From an uncultured Bacilli bacterium (GTDB taxonomy: Bacteria; Bacillota_I; Bacilli_A; ML615J-28; CAG-698): 6,374 nt of DNA. The notes under the pieces were generated by a model, which had not been told where the DNA came from, ran no database searches, and saw only the letters and a list, made by a program, of their open reading frames with translations. Of the stretch, positions 1 to 4,591 are shown piece after piece. The stretch lies in assembly GCA_947627395.1 (NCBI GenBank), contig CANQVW010000093.1:1-6374 (forward strand). Reading direction: 5' to 3'. Made by a program: the position numbers and the translations under genes. The stretch's first letter is position 1, and each line of letters starts with the position of its first letter.

Positions 1-357
1 CTCGTCATTGCCATTCATCAATCCTTTGGTGGAATTCACCTTCTTGTATTTTTGTTTACTTTTTTGGGATTGTTTGCTTTAGGAAATTTAGTAGGAGCTT
101 TTTTGAGGAAAAAAGAGTATTTATTACTACTTCCTGTCTTACTATTCCTCCTTTTAACAATTTTTTTACATATTCCCCTAGAAAAGATTGTTTTCGAATA
201 TTCTAAATCTATGTTACAGTCTTTTTCTGTCGATAACTCTTATGTACTTCCTTCTTTAGGATATATTCTTCTATTTTTAGGAATTGGAATTGGTGCAACC
301 ATTTTAAGTTACATCCAATATTACTTCTTAAACGTAACAAAGGCCTACAAAGCGTAG
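1..357 (+). CDS. C-terminal part of an unidentified integral membrane protein (5' end outside window)
   Basis: The reading frame is open from the first base of the window to a TAG stop at 355-357, giving at least 118 residues. A TTG at 52 could act as a start, but no Shine-Dalgarno precedes it and the upstream residues are equally hydrophobic, so I treat the gene as truncated by the window edge. The fragment is strongly hydrophobic, with likely membrane segments at about residues 12-33, 40-60 and 85-108. A more polar stretch around 62-82 (with SKSMLQSF) lies between the last two, and there is a short polar tail ending AYKA. I do not recognise the family. It resembles the end of a multi-pass permease, but no diagnostic motif is present, so transport is only a guess. 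Its last codons form the left arm of a terminator, and it converges on the spoIIQ-like gene. Confidence 0.75.
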   Translation, partial: LVIAIHQSFGGIHLLVFLFTFLGLFALGNLVGAFLRKKEYLLLLPVLLFLLLTIFLHIPLEKIVFEYSKSMLQSFSVDNSYVLPSLGYILLFLGIGIGATILSYIQYYFLNVTKAYKA

Positions 358-368
358 GCCATTTTTTT
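342..368. terminator. Bidirectional rho-independent terminator between the membrane protein and the spoIIQ-like gene
   Basis: A perfect 7-bp GC-rich stem, GGCCTAC (342-348) and GTAGGCC (354-360), encloses the loop AAAGC. An A and seven Ts (361-368) follow on the plus strand. The stem overlaps the last codons and the TAG stop of the upstream gene. Read on the minus strand, the same stem lies directly beyond the TAA stop of the spoIIQ-like gene (367-369) and is followed by a weaker tract, TTTGTT. It therefore probably ends both convergent transcripts, more efficiently on the plus strand. Confidence 0.88.
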
Positions 369-1047
369 ATAAATCTGTTATTTTTTTGCCAATCATCTTT
401 TCTGGATCTTGGTTGACATTGTTCTTCAACACTTTAAAAAAGACATGACTAGCAAGAACACTATCGTATTCACAAACACCACTCACACCTAAAACATCAC
501 CTTGCATCACTTGATCACCAACTTTTACTTTACTGCTGGTTAAGCTTCCGTATTCAGTATAGATATCATTTTCATGTTTTAATGTGATGACAACACCATA
601 AATAGGACTTTCATCAACACGAACGACTTCCCCACTTAAACTAGCAATGACATTGAATTGACCTTTATCAGGACTCATGTAAGCAACACCATTACTAATG
701 TAGTATGTTTTTTCAAATTGAATAACAGCTAATTCTTGATCTTCAGTGGTGGAACTTGCATCGTAAAATTTACGTACAACTTGGTAATCACCTCTTAATG
801 GAAGTACAAAACTTTCTTTTTCAATCGGTGCAGGTGGATTTGGTTGATTTTCTTCTGGGTCTTTATTCTCTTCTTTATCTTGATCACTTGGATCAGATGG
901 AAGTACTGGATCATTCGGTTGTGGTTTATCTTTTGAAGATGCAATACTTAAAGAAATAAAAAAGACAGCAAAAACTAAAACAAGCAAAGCAATAAATACA
1001 ACTCTTTGTATTTGTTCTTTGGTAAATCTTTTTATCCAATTTTTCAT
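367..1047 (-). CDS. spoIIQ: SpoIIQ-like membrane-anchored protein with a degenerate LytM (M23) domain
   Basis: This 226-residue protein has a basic N-terminus, one membrane helix (about 16-36), a Pro/Asp/Glu-rich linker (37-78) and a LytM/peptidase M23 fold (about 79-216), the topology of SpoIIQ. In sporulating Bacilli and Clostridia, SpoIIQ in the forespore membrane pairs with SpoIIIAH of the mother cell and supports engulfment. Matching stretches include VRKFYD, IASLSGEVV, GVVITLKHEN and VKVGDQVMQGDVLG. The metal and catalytic sites are mostly lost: the usual HxGxD reads S118-N-G-V-A122, the Tyr-x-His motif reads YGS168, and the final HxH keeps H201 but has F203. I infer a structural, non-hydrolytic role. 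The start is ATG at 1047, preceded by GAGGTGA with a 5-nt gap. It lies 92 nt downstream of the ywzB-like gene with only a weak possible terminator between, so cotranscription is possible. The alternative is a vegetative LytM scaffold repurposed in a non-spore-former. Confidence 0.82.
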   Translation of the reverse strand: MKNWIKRFTKEQIQRVVFIALLVLVFAVFFISLSIASSKDKPQPNDPVLPSDPSDQDKEENKDPEENQPNPPAPIEKESFVLPLRGDYQVVRKFYDASSTTEDQELAVIQFEKTYYISNGVAYMSPDKGQFNVIASLSGEVVRVDESPIYGVVITLKHENDIYTEYGSLTSSKVKVGDQVMQGDVLGVSGVCEYDSVLASHVFFKVLKNNVNQDPEKMIGKKITDL

Positions 1048-1064
1048 TCAAATCACCTCAACAT

Positions 1065-1093
1065 TATTATTTACAAGGCAATTTTTTTTATAC
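1065..1093 (-). promoter_or_regulatory. Possible sigma-F/G-like promoter upstream of spoIIQ (tentative)
   Basis: On the minus strand GTATA (1093-1089) is followed after 14 nt by GTAAATAATA (1074-1065). This resembles the sigma-F pattern GYATA, about 15 nt, GGNRANANTW, with one mismatch in the second block, and Bacillus spoIIQ is known to be sigma-F dependent. Against it, the predicted transcript would start only about 5-11 nt before the start-codon Shine-Dalgarno, and AT-rich sequence gives such matches by chance. A competing sigma-A reading (TGTATAAA with a poor -35) is no better. Confidence 0.2.
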
Positions 1094-1139
1094 ATTTGTT
1101 ATGAAAGAAAAATAAAAAAAGATTTTCTATTCATTTGAA

Positions 1140-1361
1140 TCAAGGAATAAAGGCAAAAATTCTTTCTAAAACAGTCGTGAAAGCACTCGCGAATAAAAAT
1201 GCAAGAACAACACTTAAAATAAGGATTAATATTTTATATTCTCTTCCTTTTCCTCGGTGAACTATTTTTTCATAATCTAAACTTTGTAAAGATTGATAAC
1301 ATAAATAAATCATAGGAATAAAGATGACAAAAAACCAAATAGAGATGACTATTTCTTTCAT
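1140..1361 (-). CDS. ywzB: Small two-helix membrane protein of the DUF1146/YwzB type
   Basis: This 73-residue protein has two membrane helices (about 3-23 and 47-69) joined by a basic cytoplasmic-type loop carrying SLDYEKIVHRGKGREYK. The pattern LQSLxxEK, then a basic loop, then a Leu-rich second helix, together with the length, matches the DUF1146 (YwzB) family of Bacillota, whose biochemical role I do not know. In Bacillus ywzB lies near the atp operon, murAA, spoIID and spoIIQ, and here it directly precedes a spoIIQ-like gene, which supports both calls. The start is ATG 1361-1359. Its Shine-Dalgarno AGGAG (1377-1373) is 11 nt away, with a separate ATG-TAA start-stop pair (1370-1365) between. 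The stop is TGA. The gene is transcribed from a good promoter at 1486-1458, leaving a leader of about 90 nt. Confidence 0.75.
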   Translation of the reverse strand: MKEIVISIWFFVIFIPMIYLCYQSLQSLDYEKIVHRGKGREYKILILILSVVLAFLFASAFTTVLERIFAFIP

Positions 1362-1412
1362 TTCTTACATTTCTCCTTTTATTTACTTATTAAATATTTC
1401 CTATTATTAAAG

Positions 1413-1517
1413 ATGAAAATCAATAATTGAAGGGGGTTATATCTTCTCTTTTTATTCATTATAGCATTTTTTTTTAAAATTGTAAAATGAATTTTCACTT
1501 GAAGAATGATTTTCATT
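1413..1517. repeat. Operator-like repeats TGA(A)TTTTCA between ywzB and the sirtuin gene
   Basis: The motif TGATTTTCAT occurs at 1507-1516 on the plus strand and exactly inverted at 1413-1422 (ATGAAAATCA). A one-base-longer variant, ATGAATTTTCA, lies at 1487-1497. The 1505-1517 copy is itself an inverted repeat, AATGA-TTT-TCATT, and sits wholly within the spacer between the -35 and -10 of the sirtuin promoter; the 1487 copy overlaps the start of the divergent ywzB -35. This placement suits a repressor site, but the bases are all AT-rich and chance is a real possibility. No regulator can be assigned. Confidence 0.3.
1458..1486 (-). promoter_or_regulatory. Sigma-A promoter of ywzB (and possibly spoIIQ), extended -10
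   Basis: On the minus strand the -35 is TTTACA (1486-1481, five of six consensus bases), the spacer is 17 nt and the -10 is TATAAT (1463-1458), with an extended TGC just before it. Transcription should start near 1451, giving a leader of about 90 nt before the ATG at 1361. It is divergent from the sirtuin promoter; the two -35 boxes are 12 bp apart. Confidence 0.75.
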
Positions 1518-1528
1518 TGTGCTATAAT
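1499..1528 (+). promoter_or_regulatory. Promoter of the sirtuin operon, extended -10
   Basis: A partial -35, TTGAAG (1499-1504, four of six), is followed after 18 nt by TATAAT (1523-1528) with the extended element TGC immediately upstream (1520-1522). The predicted start near 1535 lies only about 14 nt before the ATG at 1549, so the leader is little more than the Shine-Dalgarno. Confidence 0.7.
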
Positions 1529-1536
1529 GAGAGTAT

Positions 1537-1543
1537 GAGGTGA
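1537..1543 (+). promoter_or_regulatory. Ribosome binding site that decides the sirtuin start
   Basis: GAGGTGA matches the 3' half of the full Shine-Dalgarno AGGAGGTGA and is 5 nt from ATG 1549. An in-frame GTG at 1540 lies inside this site and so is unlikely to be the start. The spoIIQ-like gene uses the same GAGGTGA with the same 5-nt gap. Confidence 0.75.
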
Positions 1544-1548
1544 ACATC

Positions 1549-2277
1549 ATGAATGAAATTGAACAATTAAAACAAATCCTAAATTCATCATCAAACATTG
1601 TTTTCTTTGGCGGTGCAGGGGTATCTACTGAAAGTAACATTCCAGATTTTAGAAGTGAAAAGGGGATTTACAATCAAAATAAATACCCCTATCCAGCTGA
1701 AGAGATGCTTTCAAGAACCTTTTTTATAAATCATAAAAAAATGTTTTATGATTTCTATTTACATGAAATGATACATCTTCATGCCAAACCGAATCCTGCT
1801 CATATCGCTCTTGTGAAGCTAGAACAAATAGGTAAATTAAAAACCATTATTACGCAAAATATTGATGGCTTACATCAAATGGCAGGAAGTAAACATGTCT
1901 TAGAATTACATGGAAGTACAAAAAGAAATCATTGTATGAAATGTCATCGTTTCTATCATGAAAAAGAAATGTTGGAATATCAAGGAATATGTCCTATTTG
2001 CCATGATTATATTGAACCTGATGTGGTTTTATATGAAGATCCATTAGATGAAGATATCATTCAACAAGCTATTCATGCAATTCAATGTTGTGATACTTTA
2101 ATTGTGGGTGGAACTTCTTTAAATGTATATCCAGCAGCAATGTACATTCGTCTCTTTCGTGGAAAGAACCTTATACTCATCAATTTAAGCTCAACACCTT
2201 ATGATCAACTTGCAACACTTATCATTCATCAACCAATTGGACAAATTTTAGAAAAAGCAACAGAGGATTTATCATGA
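1549..2277 (+). CDS. cobB: Sirtuin (Sir2 family NAD-dependent protein deacylase)
   Basis: Sirtuins remove acetyl or other acyl groups from protein lysines, using NAD+ and releasing nicotinamide and O-acyl-ADP-ribose, in the cytoplasm. All hallmarks are present in the 242 residues. These are GAGVSTES (22-29) followed by IPDFRS, the NAD-site motif TQNIDGLH (102-109), the catalytic H121 in LHGS, a four-Cys zinc site (C129, C132, C148, C151) and GGTSLNVYPAA (187-197). The length is normal for a single-domain bacterial sirtuin. The intact His and zinc ribbon argue for a deacylase of the common bacterial type rather than a macrodomain-linked SirTM. The usual basic residue before PDVV is Glu (E157), a small deviation. 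I choose ATG 1549, not GTG 1540, because GAGGTGA lies 5 nt upstream of the ATG. The gene overlaps the next by ATGA. The exact acyl substrate cannot be read from the sequence. Confidence 0.93.
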   Translation: MNEIEQLKQILNSSSNIVFFGGAGVSTESNIPDFRSEKGIYNQNKYPYPAEEMLSRTFFINHKKMFYDFYLHEMIHLHAKPNPAHIALVKLEQIGKLKTIITQNIDGLHQMAGSKHVLELHGSTKRNHCMKCHRFYHEKEMLEYQGICPICHDYIEPDVVLYEDPLDEDIIQQAIHAIQCCDTLIVGGTSLNVYPAAMYIRLFRGKNLILINLSSTPYDQLATLIIHQPIGQILEKATEDLS

Positions 2278-2543
2278 GCGAATTTTTTCAACTAAAACCC
2301 ATCCCTACAGCCGAACAAGCATTGCGTTGGATGGAGCATTATCTTTTAATTTCTAAACCAATCGGTTCATCGCCTATACTTTATGCATTGAGTAAAAATA
2401 ACATTTTAGTCATTAATTCAACAAGAAAATATTATATTTCAAAAGATGATTTTATTCGTGATTTTTCCCTATCTTCCTATTATATATATAAGAATTTAGA
2501 CGAAATAGAAATTGATCAAGAATTTAGAAAATTAAGACAATAA
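2274..2543 (+). CDS. Small protein coupled to the sirtuin; possible excisionase/MerR-like winged helix
   Basis: This 89-residue gene starts at the ATG that overlaps the sirtuin stop (ATGA, 2274-2277). GAGG (2263-2266) lies 7 nt upstream, so translation is probably coupled. It has no signal peptide or membrane helix. I do not recognise a family with certainty. Residues about 12-63 follow the order seen in small excisionase/MerR-type winged helices: a helix beginning TAEQALRWM, a second helix around SSPILYALSK, a strand pair NILVINSTRKYYIS, then a helix KDDFIRDF. The RKYYISKDDF stretch is the most suggestive. The C-terminus (about 66-89) is acidic then basic. If it is a DNA-binding protein, control of its own promoter, which has operator-like repeats, is a natural hypothesis. 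It could equally be an uncharacterised sirtuin partner. The gene call is firm; the function is open. Confidence 0.78.
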   Translation: MSEFFQLKPIPTAEQALRWMEHYLLISKPIGSSPILYALSKNNILVINSTRKYYISKDDFIRDFSLSSYYIYKNLDEIEIDQEFRKLRQ

Positions 2544-2592
2544 AGATAAAATATATGGGAATCCTTTTCATGAAAGAATCGCAATAAATCCC

Positions 2593-2621
2593 TTTATTAT
2601 TTTGTCATTTTATGCTATAAT
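2593..2621 (+). promoter_or_regulatory. Promoter of purA, extended -10
   Basis: TATAAT (2616-2621) is preceded by the extended element TGC (2613-2615). The best -35 at a 17-nt spacing is only TTTATT (2593-2598), so the promoter seems to rely on the extended -10. The start should fall near 2628, about 27 nt before ATG 2655, with Shine-Dalgarno AAGGAG at 2641-2646. I see no recognisable PurR box, and the leader is too short for a purine riboswitch. Between 2544 and 2592 there is only a 10-bp palindrome, TTTCATGAAA (2566-2575), and no convincing terminator for the sirtuin pair. Confidence 0.6.
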
Positions 2622-2654
2622 ACTTTAAGAAATACAAAACAAGGAGAGTGAAGT

Positions 2655-3935
2655 ATGAGCAAATCATTAATCGTATTAGGTAGTCAGTGGGGTGATGAAG
2701 GAAAAGGTAAAATCACCAATTACTATAGTGAAAGAGCTGATGTTGTTGTTCGCTACCAAGGTGGAAACAACGCAGGGCACACCATTGTTTTCAATCATCA
2801 AACCTATAAATTACGTTCTATCCCTTCTGGTGTTTTTAATCCAAAAATTAAAAATATCTTAGGTCATGGTATGGTCATTAATCCTAAAAGTGTCATCACA
2901 GAAATCAATAGTTTAAAAGAACTTGGATTTGAATGTCATAATATTTATATCAGTGATCGCGCTCATGTTCTTTTTGATTACCATATTGAAATCGACAAAT
3001 TAAATGAAGAAGCTTTAAAAGAAAAGAAAATAGGAACGACTAAAAATGGAATTGGACCTGCATATTATGATAAAGTTGCCCGTGTTGGCATTCGTATGTG
3101 TGATTTTGTTAGTTCTGATTTTAAAGAAATTTATCGCTTTACTTTAGAAAAGAAAAATATTCAAATAAAGGAAATGGGGGGTACACCTATTGATTTTGAA
3201 AGTTCTTATCAAGAATATCAAAAAGTAGCAGATACACTTCGTCCATTTGTTTGTGATACGATAGATTTATTAAAGCAAGAAAGAAAAGCTGGAAAAAAGA
3301 TTTTGTTTGAAGGGGCACAAGGGGCTTTATTAGATGTTGATTTTGGAAGTTATCCTTATGTCACTTCCTCTAATCCTTCGAGTGGTGGAGCTTTATGTGG
3401 TTCTGGTATTGGAATGAATCATATTGAAGAAGCCATTGGTATTGTGAAAGCTTATACGACAAGAGTTGGTTCTGGTGCTTTTCCTACTGAATTTGAAGAT
3501 GAGACAAGTCATTACATTCGTGAAAAAGCTCATGAATATGGAACCGTAACCAAACGTCCAAGAAGAATTGGTTGGTTAGACTTAGTTGCTTTGAATTATA
3601 GTGCTACCATCAATGGTTTAACTGGAATCTTTTTAACTTTGATTGACATTTTAAGTGGTTTAAAAGAAATCAAAGTTTGCACTTCTTATCAATTAAATGG
3701 TAAAGAAATTACAACCATTCCTGCCAAGGATAGTGATTTTGCTTGCTGTGTTCCTCAATTTAAAACACTTCCTGGTTGGGAAGAAGATTTAAGTCACGTA
3801 ACTTGTTTTGATGAATTACCAGAAAATGCAAAGAAATATATTGAATTCATTGAAAATTATGTTGGAATTGATGTCATTGGATTTTCCGTCGGTGCTGATA
3901 AAAATCAAACCGTTATTCGTAAAGAAGTATTTTAA
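2655..3935 (+). CDS. purA: Adenylosuccinate synthetase
   Basis: PurA catalyses the GTP-dependent joining of IMP and aspartate to adenylosuccinate, the first committed step to AMP, in the cytoplasm. The 426 residues are the usual length. Motifs in order are QWGDEGKGK (11-19) with catalytic D14, GGNNAGHT (36-43) with H42, GTTKNGIGPAY (127-137), RVGIR (143-147), FEGAQGALLDVDFGSYPYVT (218-237), TRVGSGAFPTE (269-279), RPRRIGW (301-307) and the C-terminal SVGADKNQT. Two positions differ from the common pattern. The usual TGRPRR reads TKRPRR (K300), and the TKLD-type guanine-contacting segment reads TLID (328-331); some Bacillota also depart from TKLD here, so I expect an active enzyme. ATG 2655 is set by AAGGAG with an 8-nt gap. 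The gene stands alone with its own promoter and terminator, as purA often does outside the main pur operon. Confidence 0.97.
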   Translation: MSKSLIVLGSQWGDEGKGKITNYYSERADVVVRYQGGNNAGHTIVFNHQTYKLRSIPSGVFNPKIKNILGHGMVINPKSVITEINSLKELGFECHNIYISDRAHVLFDYHIEIDKLNEEALKEKKIGTTKNGIGPAYYDKVARVGIRMCDFVSSDFKEIYRFTLEKKNIQIKEMGGTPIDFESSYQEYQKVADTLRPFVCDTIDLLKQERKAGKKILFEGAQGALLDVDFGSYPYVTSSNPSSGGALCGSGIGMNHIEEAIGIVKAYTTRVGSGAFPTEFEDETSHYIREKAHEYGTVTKRPRRIGWLDLVALNYSATINGLTGIFLTLIDILSGLKEIKVCTSYQLNGKEITTIPAKDSDFACCVPQFKTLPGWEEDLSHVTCFDELPENAKKYIEFIENYVGIDVIGFSVGADKNQTVIRKEVF

Positions 3936-3975
3936 AAAAGACATATCACACTTATTTCGTGTGGTATGCTTTTTT
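3935..3975. terminator. Bidirectional terminator shared by purA and the Nudix gene
   Basis: The arms at 3935-3951 and 3959-3975 (core CATATCACAC with GTGTGGTATG) enclose the 7-nt loop TTATTTC. The core stem has ten pairs, including one T-G pair. It then extends through one A-C mismatch and a G-T pair into flanking A and T runs. The T run (3970-3975) serves purA, and the A run (3934-3939) becomes a T run for the minus strand. The arms touch the purA stop (3933-3935) and the Nudix stop (3974-3976), so one hairpin serves both. Confidence 0.9.
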
Positions 3976-4456
3976 ATAGTCGGTCTAAATAAGTATAAAT
4001 AAAAAATTTGTGATGTTCCATCATATTTTTAATTTCTTCAATCGTGGCGTATCGAACGTTACTTACCTCTTCCTCTTGAAGTTTTACTTTTGATAAATCA
4101 ATATCTATTTCATATAAATAAGTTTGACACCAATAAGATTGTCCATCTTCTTCATATAAACTACAATCAAAAGGTATTTCTTTCTTGTCGGATAAATCAA
4201 TTCCAATTTCTTCTTTTACTTCGCGAATACAAGCTTCAAGGGGAGTTTCGTCTGCCATTACGTTTCCACAAGGTGTACACCAAAAATAAGGATAACTGGT
4301 TTTAGAAGACCGTTCTTCAATCAAATACTTTCTTTCACAATTTCTAAGCCAAACATGAACAATAAAATGATACTCTCCATTTTGAAGTCTTGTTCCTTTT
4401 AAAACTTTTTTACCTGTTCTTTTTTGATGTTGATCGTAGATATCCCAATATTCCAT
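3974..4456 (-). CDS. Nudix hydrolase, IPP-isomerase-like subgroup
   Basis: Nudix enzymes hydrolyse nucleoside diphosphates linked to another moiety, using metal ions held by the Nudix box. The 160-residue protein contains an exact box (G x5 E x7 REVxEExGx) at 64-86: G64, E70, R78-E79, E82-E83 and G85, starting GNVMADE. The N-terminus, with EYWDIYDQHQKRTGK (2-16) and GEYHFIVHVWLRN (27-39), is typical of the Nudix group related to isopentenyl-diphosphate isomerase. True isomerase needs specific Cys and Glu residues that I cannot assign here, so I call a generic hydrolase with unknown substrate. There are five Cys residues (C40, C60, C63, C98, C110); C60 and C63 form a CxxC just before the box. 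The start is ATG 4456, with AAGGA 9 nt upstream. It has its own promoter at 4509-4481 and is divergent from the CHAP lipoprotein gene. Confidence 0.9.
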   Translation of the reverse strand: MEYWDIYDQHQKRTGKKVLKGTRLQNGEYHFIVHVWLRNCERKYLIEERSSKTSYPYFWCTPCGNVMADETPLEACIREVKEEIGIDLSDKKEIPFDCSLYEEDGQSYWCQTYLYEIDIDLSKVKLQEEEVSNVRYATIEEIKNMMEHHKFFIYTYLDRL

Positions 4457-4480
4457 TTTTATTTTTCCTTTTTTTCTTAT

Positions 4481-4509
4481 ATTATACTTAAATTGGTTAT
4501 TTTTCTCAA
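4481..4509 (-). promoter_or_regulatory. Promoter of the Nudix gene
   Basis: On the minus strand TTGAGA (4509-4504, five of six) is separated by 17 nt from TATAAT (4486-4481). There is no extended TG. The transcript should begin near 4474, giving a leader of under 20 nt before ATG 4456. Confidence 0.8.
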
Positions 4510-4529
4510 CAAAAAAAGCAAAAAAAGCA

Positions 4530-4558
4530 TTAACAATTTTGCTATAAAATGTTATAAT
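4530..4558 (+). promoter_or_regulatory. Promoter of the CHAP lipoprotein gene, extended -10
   Basis: TTAACA (4530-4535, five of six), a 17-nt spacer and TATAAT (4553-4558) with TGT just upstream make a near-consensus sigma-A promoter. Between its -35 and the divergent Nudix -35 lie 20 bp containing two copies of AAAAAAAGC (4511-4519 and 4520-4528). These A-tracts could act as UP-element-like sequence for this promoter. The start should be near 4565, with GGAGG at 4581-4585 and ATG at 4592. Confidence 0.8.
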
Positions 4559-4562
4559 ATAT

Positions 4563-4577
4563 TAGAAAACGTTTTAT
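4563..4577 (+). promoter_or_regulatory. Palindrome at the transcription start of the lipoprotein gene, possible cre-like operator
   Basis: The perfect palindrome AAAACGTTTT (4566-4575) lies at or just past the predicted start. The surrounding TAGAAAACGTTTTAT matches the CcpA/LacI-family cre consensus WTGNAANCGNWNNCW at all but two constrained positions. A bound repressor here would block transcription, but the site is short and the assignment to CcpA is only an inference. Confidence 0.3.
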
Positions 4578-4591
4578 CATGGAGGATAAAT

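Noticed and set aside
756..959. Plus-strand open frame of 67 codons
   Set aside because: It lies antisense to the spoIIQ-like gene, mostly over the region encoding its low-complexity linker; it has no Shine-Dalgarno and no recognisable protein features.
1077..1142. Terminator after ywzB
   Set aside because: The minus strand has a run of Ts after only a 4-bp ATTC/GAAT hairpin, too weak to call.
1540..1548. GTG start for the sirtuin
   Set aside because: The GTG is part of the GAGGTGA ribosome site that serves ATG 1549.
1452..1640. Minus-strand open frame of 62 codons
   Set aside because: It runs across the divergent promoters and the start of the sirtuin gene, with an implausible composition and no ribosome site.
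2544..2612. Terminator or riboswitch between the sirtuin pair and purA
   Set aside because: Only a 10-bp palindrome TTTCATGAAA and a loose GGGA/TCCC pairing are seen; there is no stable stem with a T run and no known riboswitch core.
3808..4002. Plus-strand open frame of 64 codons
   Set aside because: It is an out-of-frame shadow of the purA 3' end that runs through the terminator.
4090..4305. Plus-strand open frame of 71 codons
   Set aside because: It is antisense to the Nudix gene, including its Nudix box; the Nudix frame is clearly the real one.
4424..4591. Upstream extension of the lipoprotein frame (56 codons)
   Set aside because: It would cover both divergent promoters and the Nudix start. 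The GGAGG site and the signal peptide place the true start at 4592.
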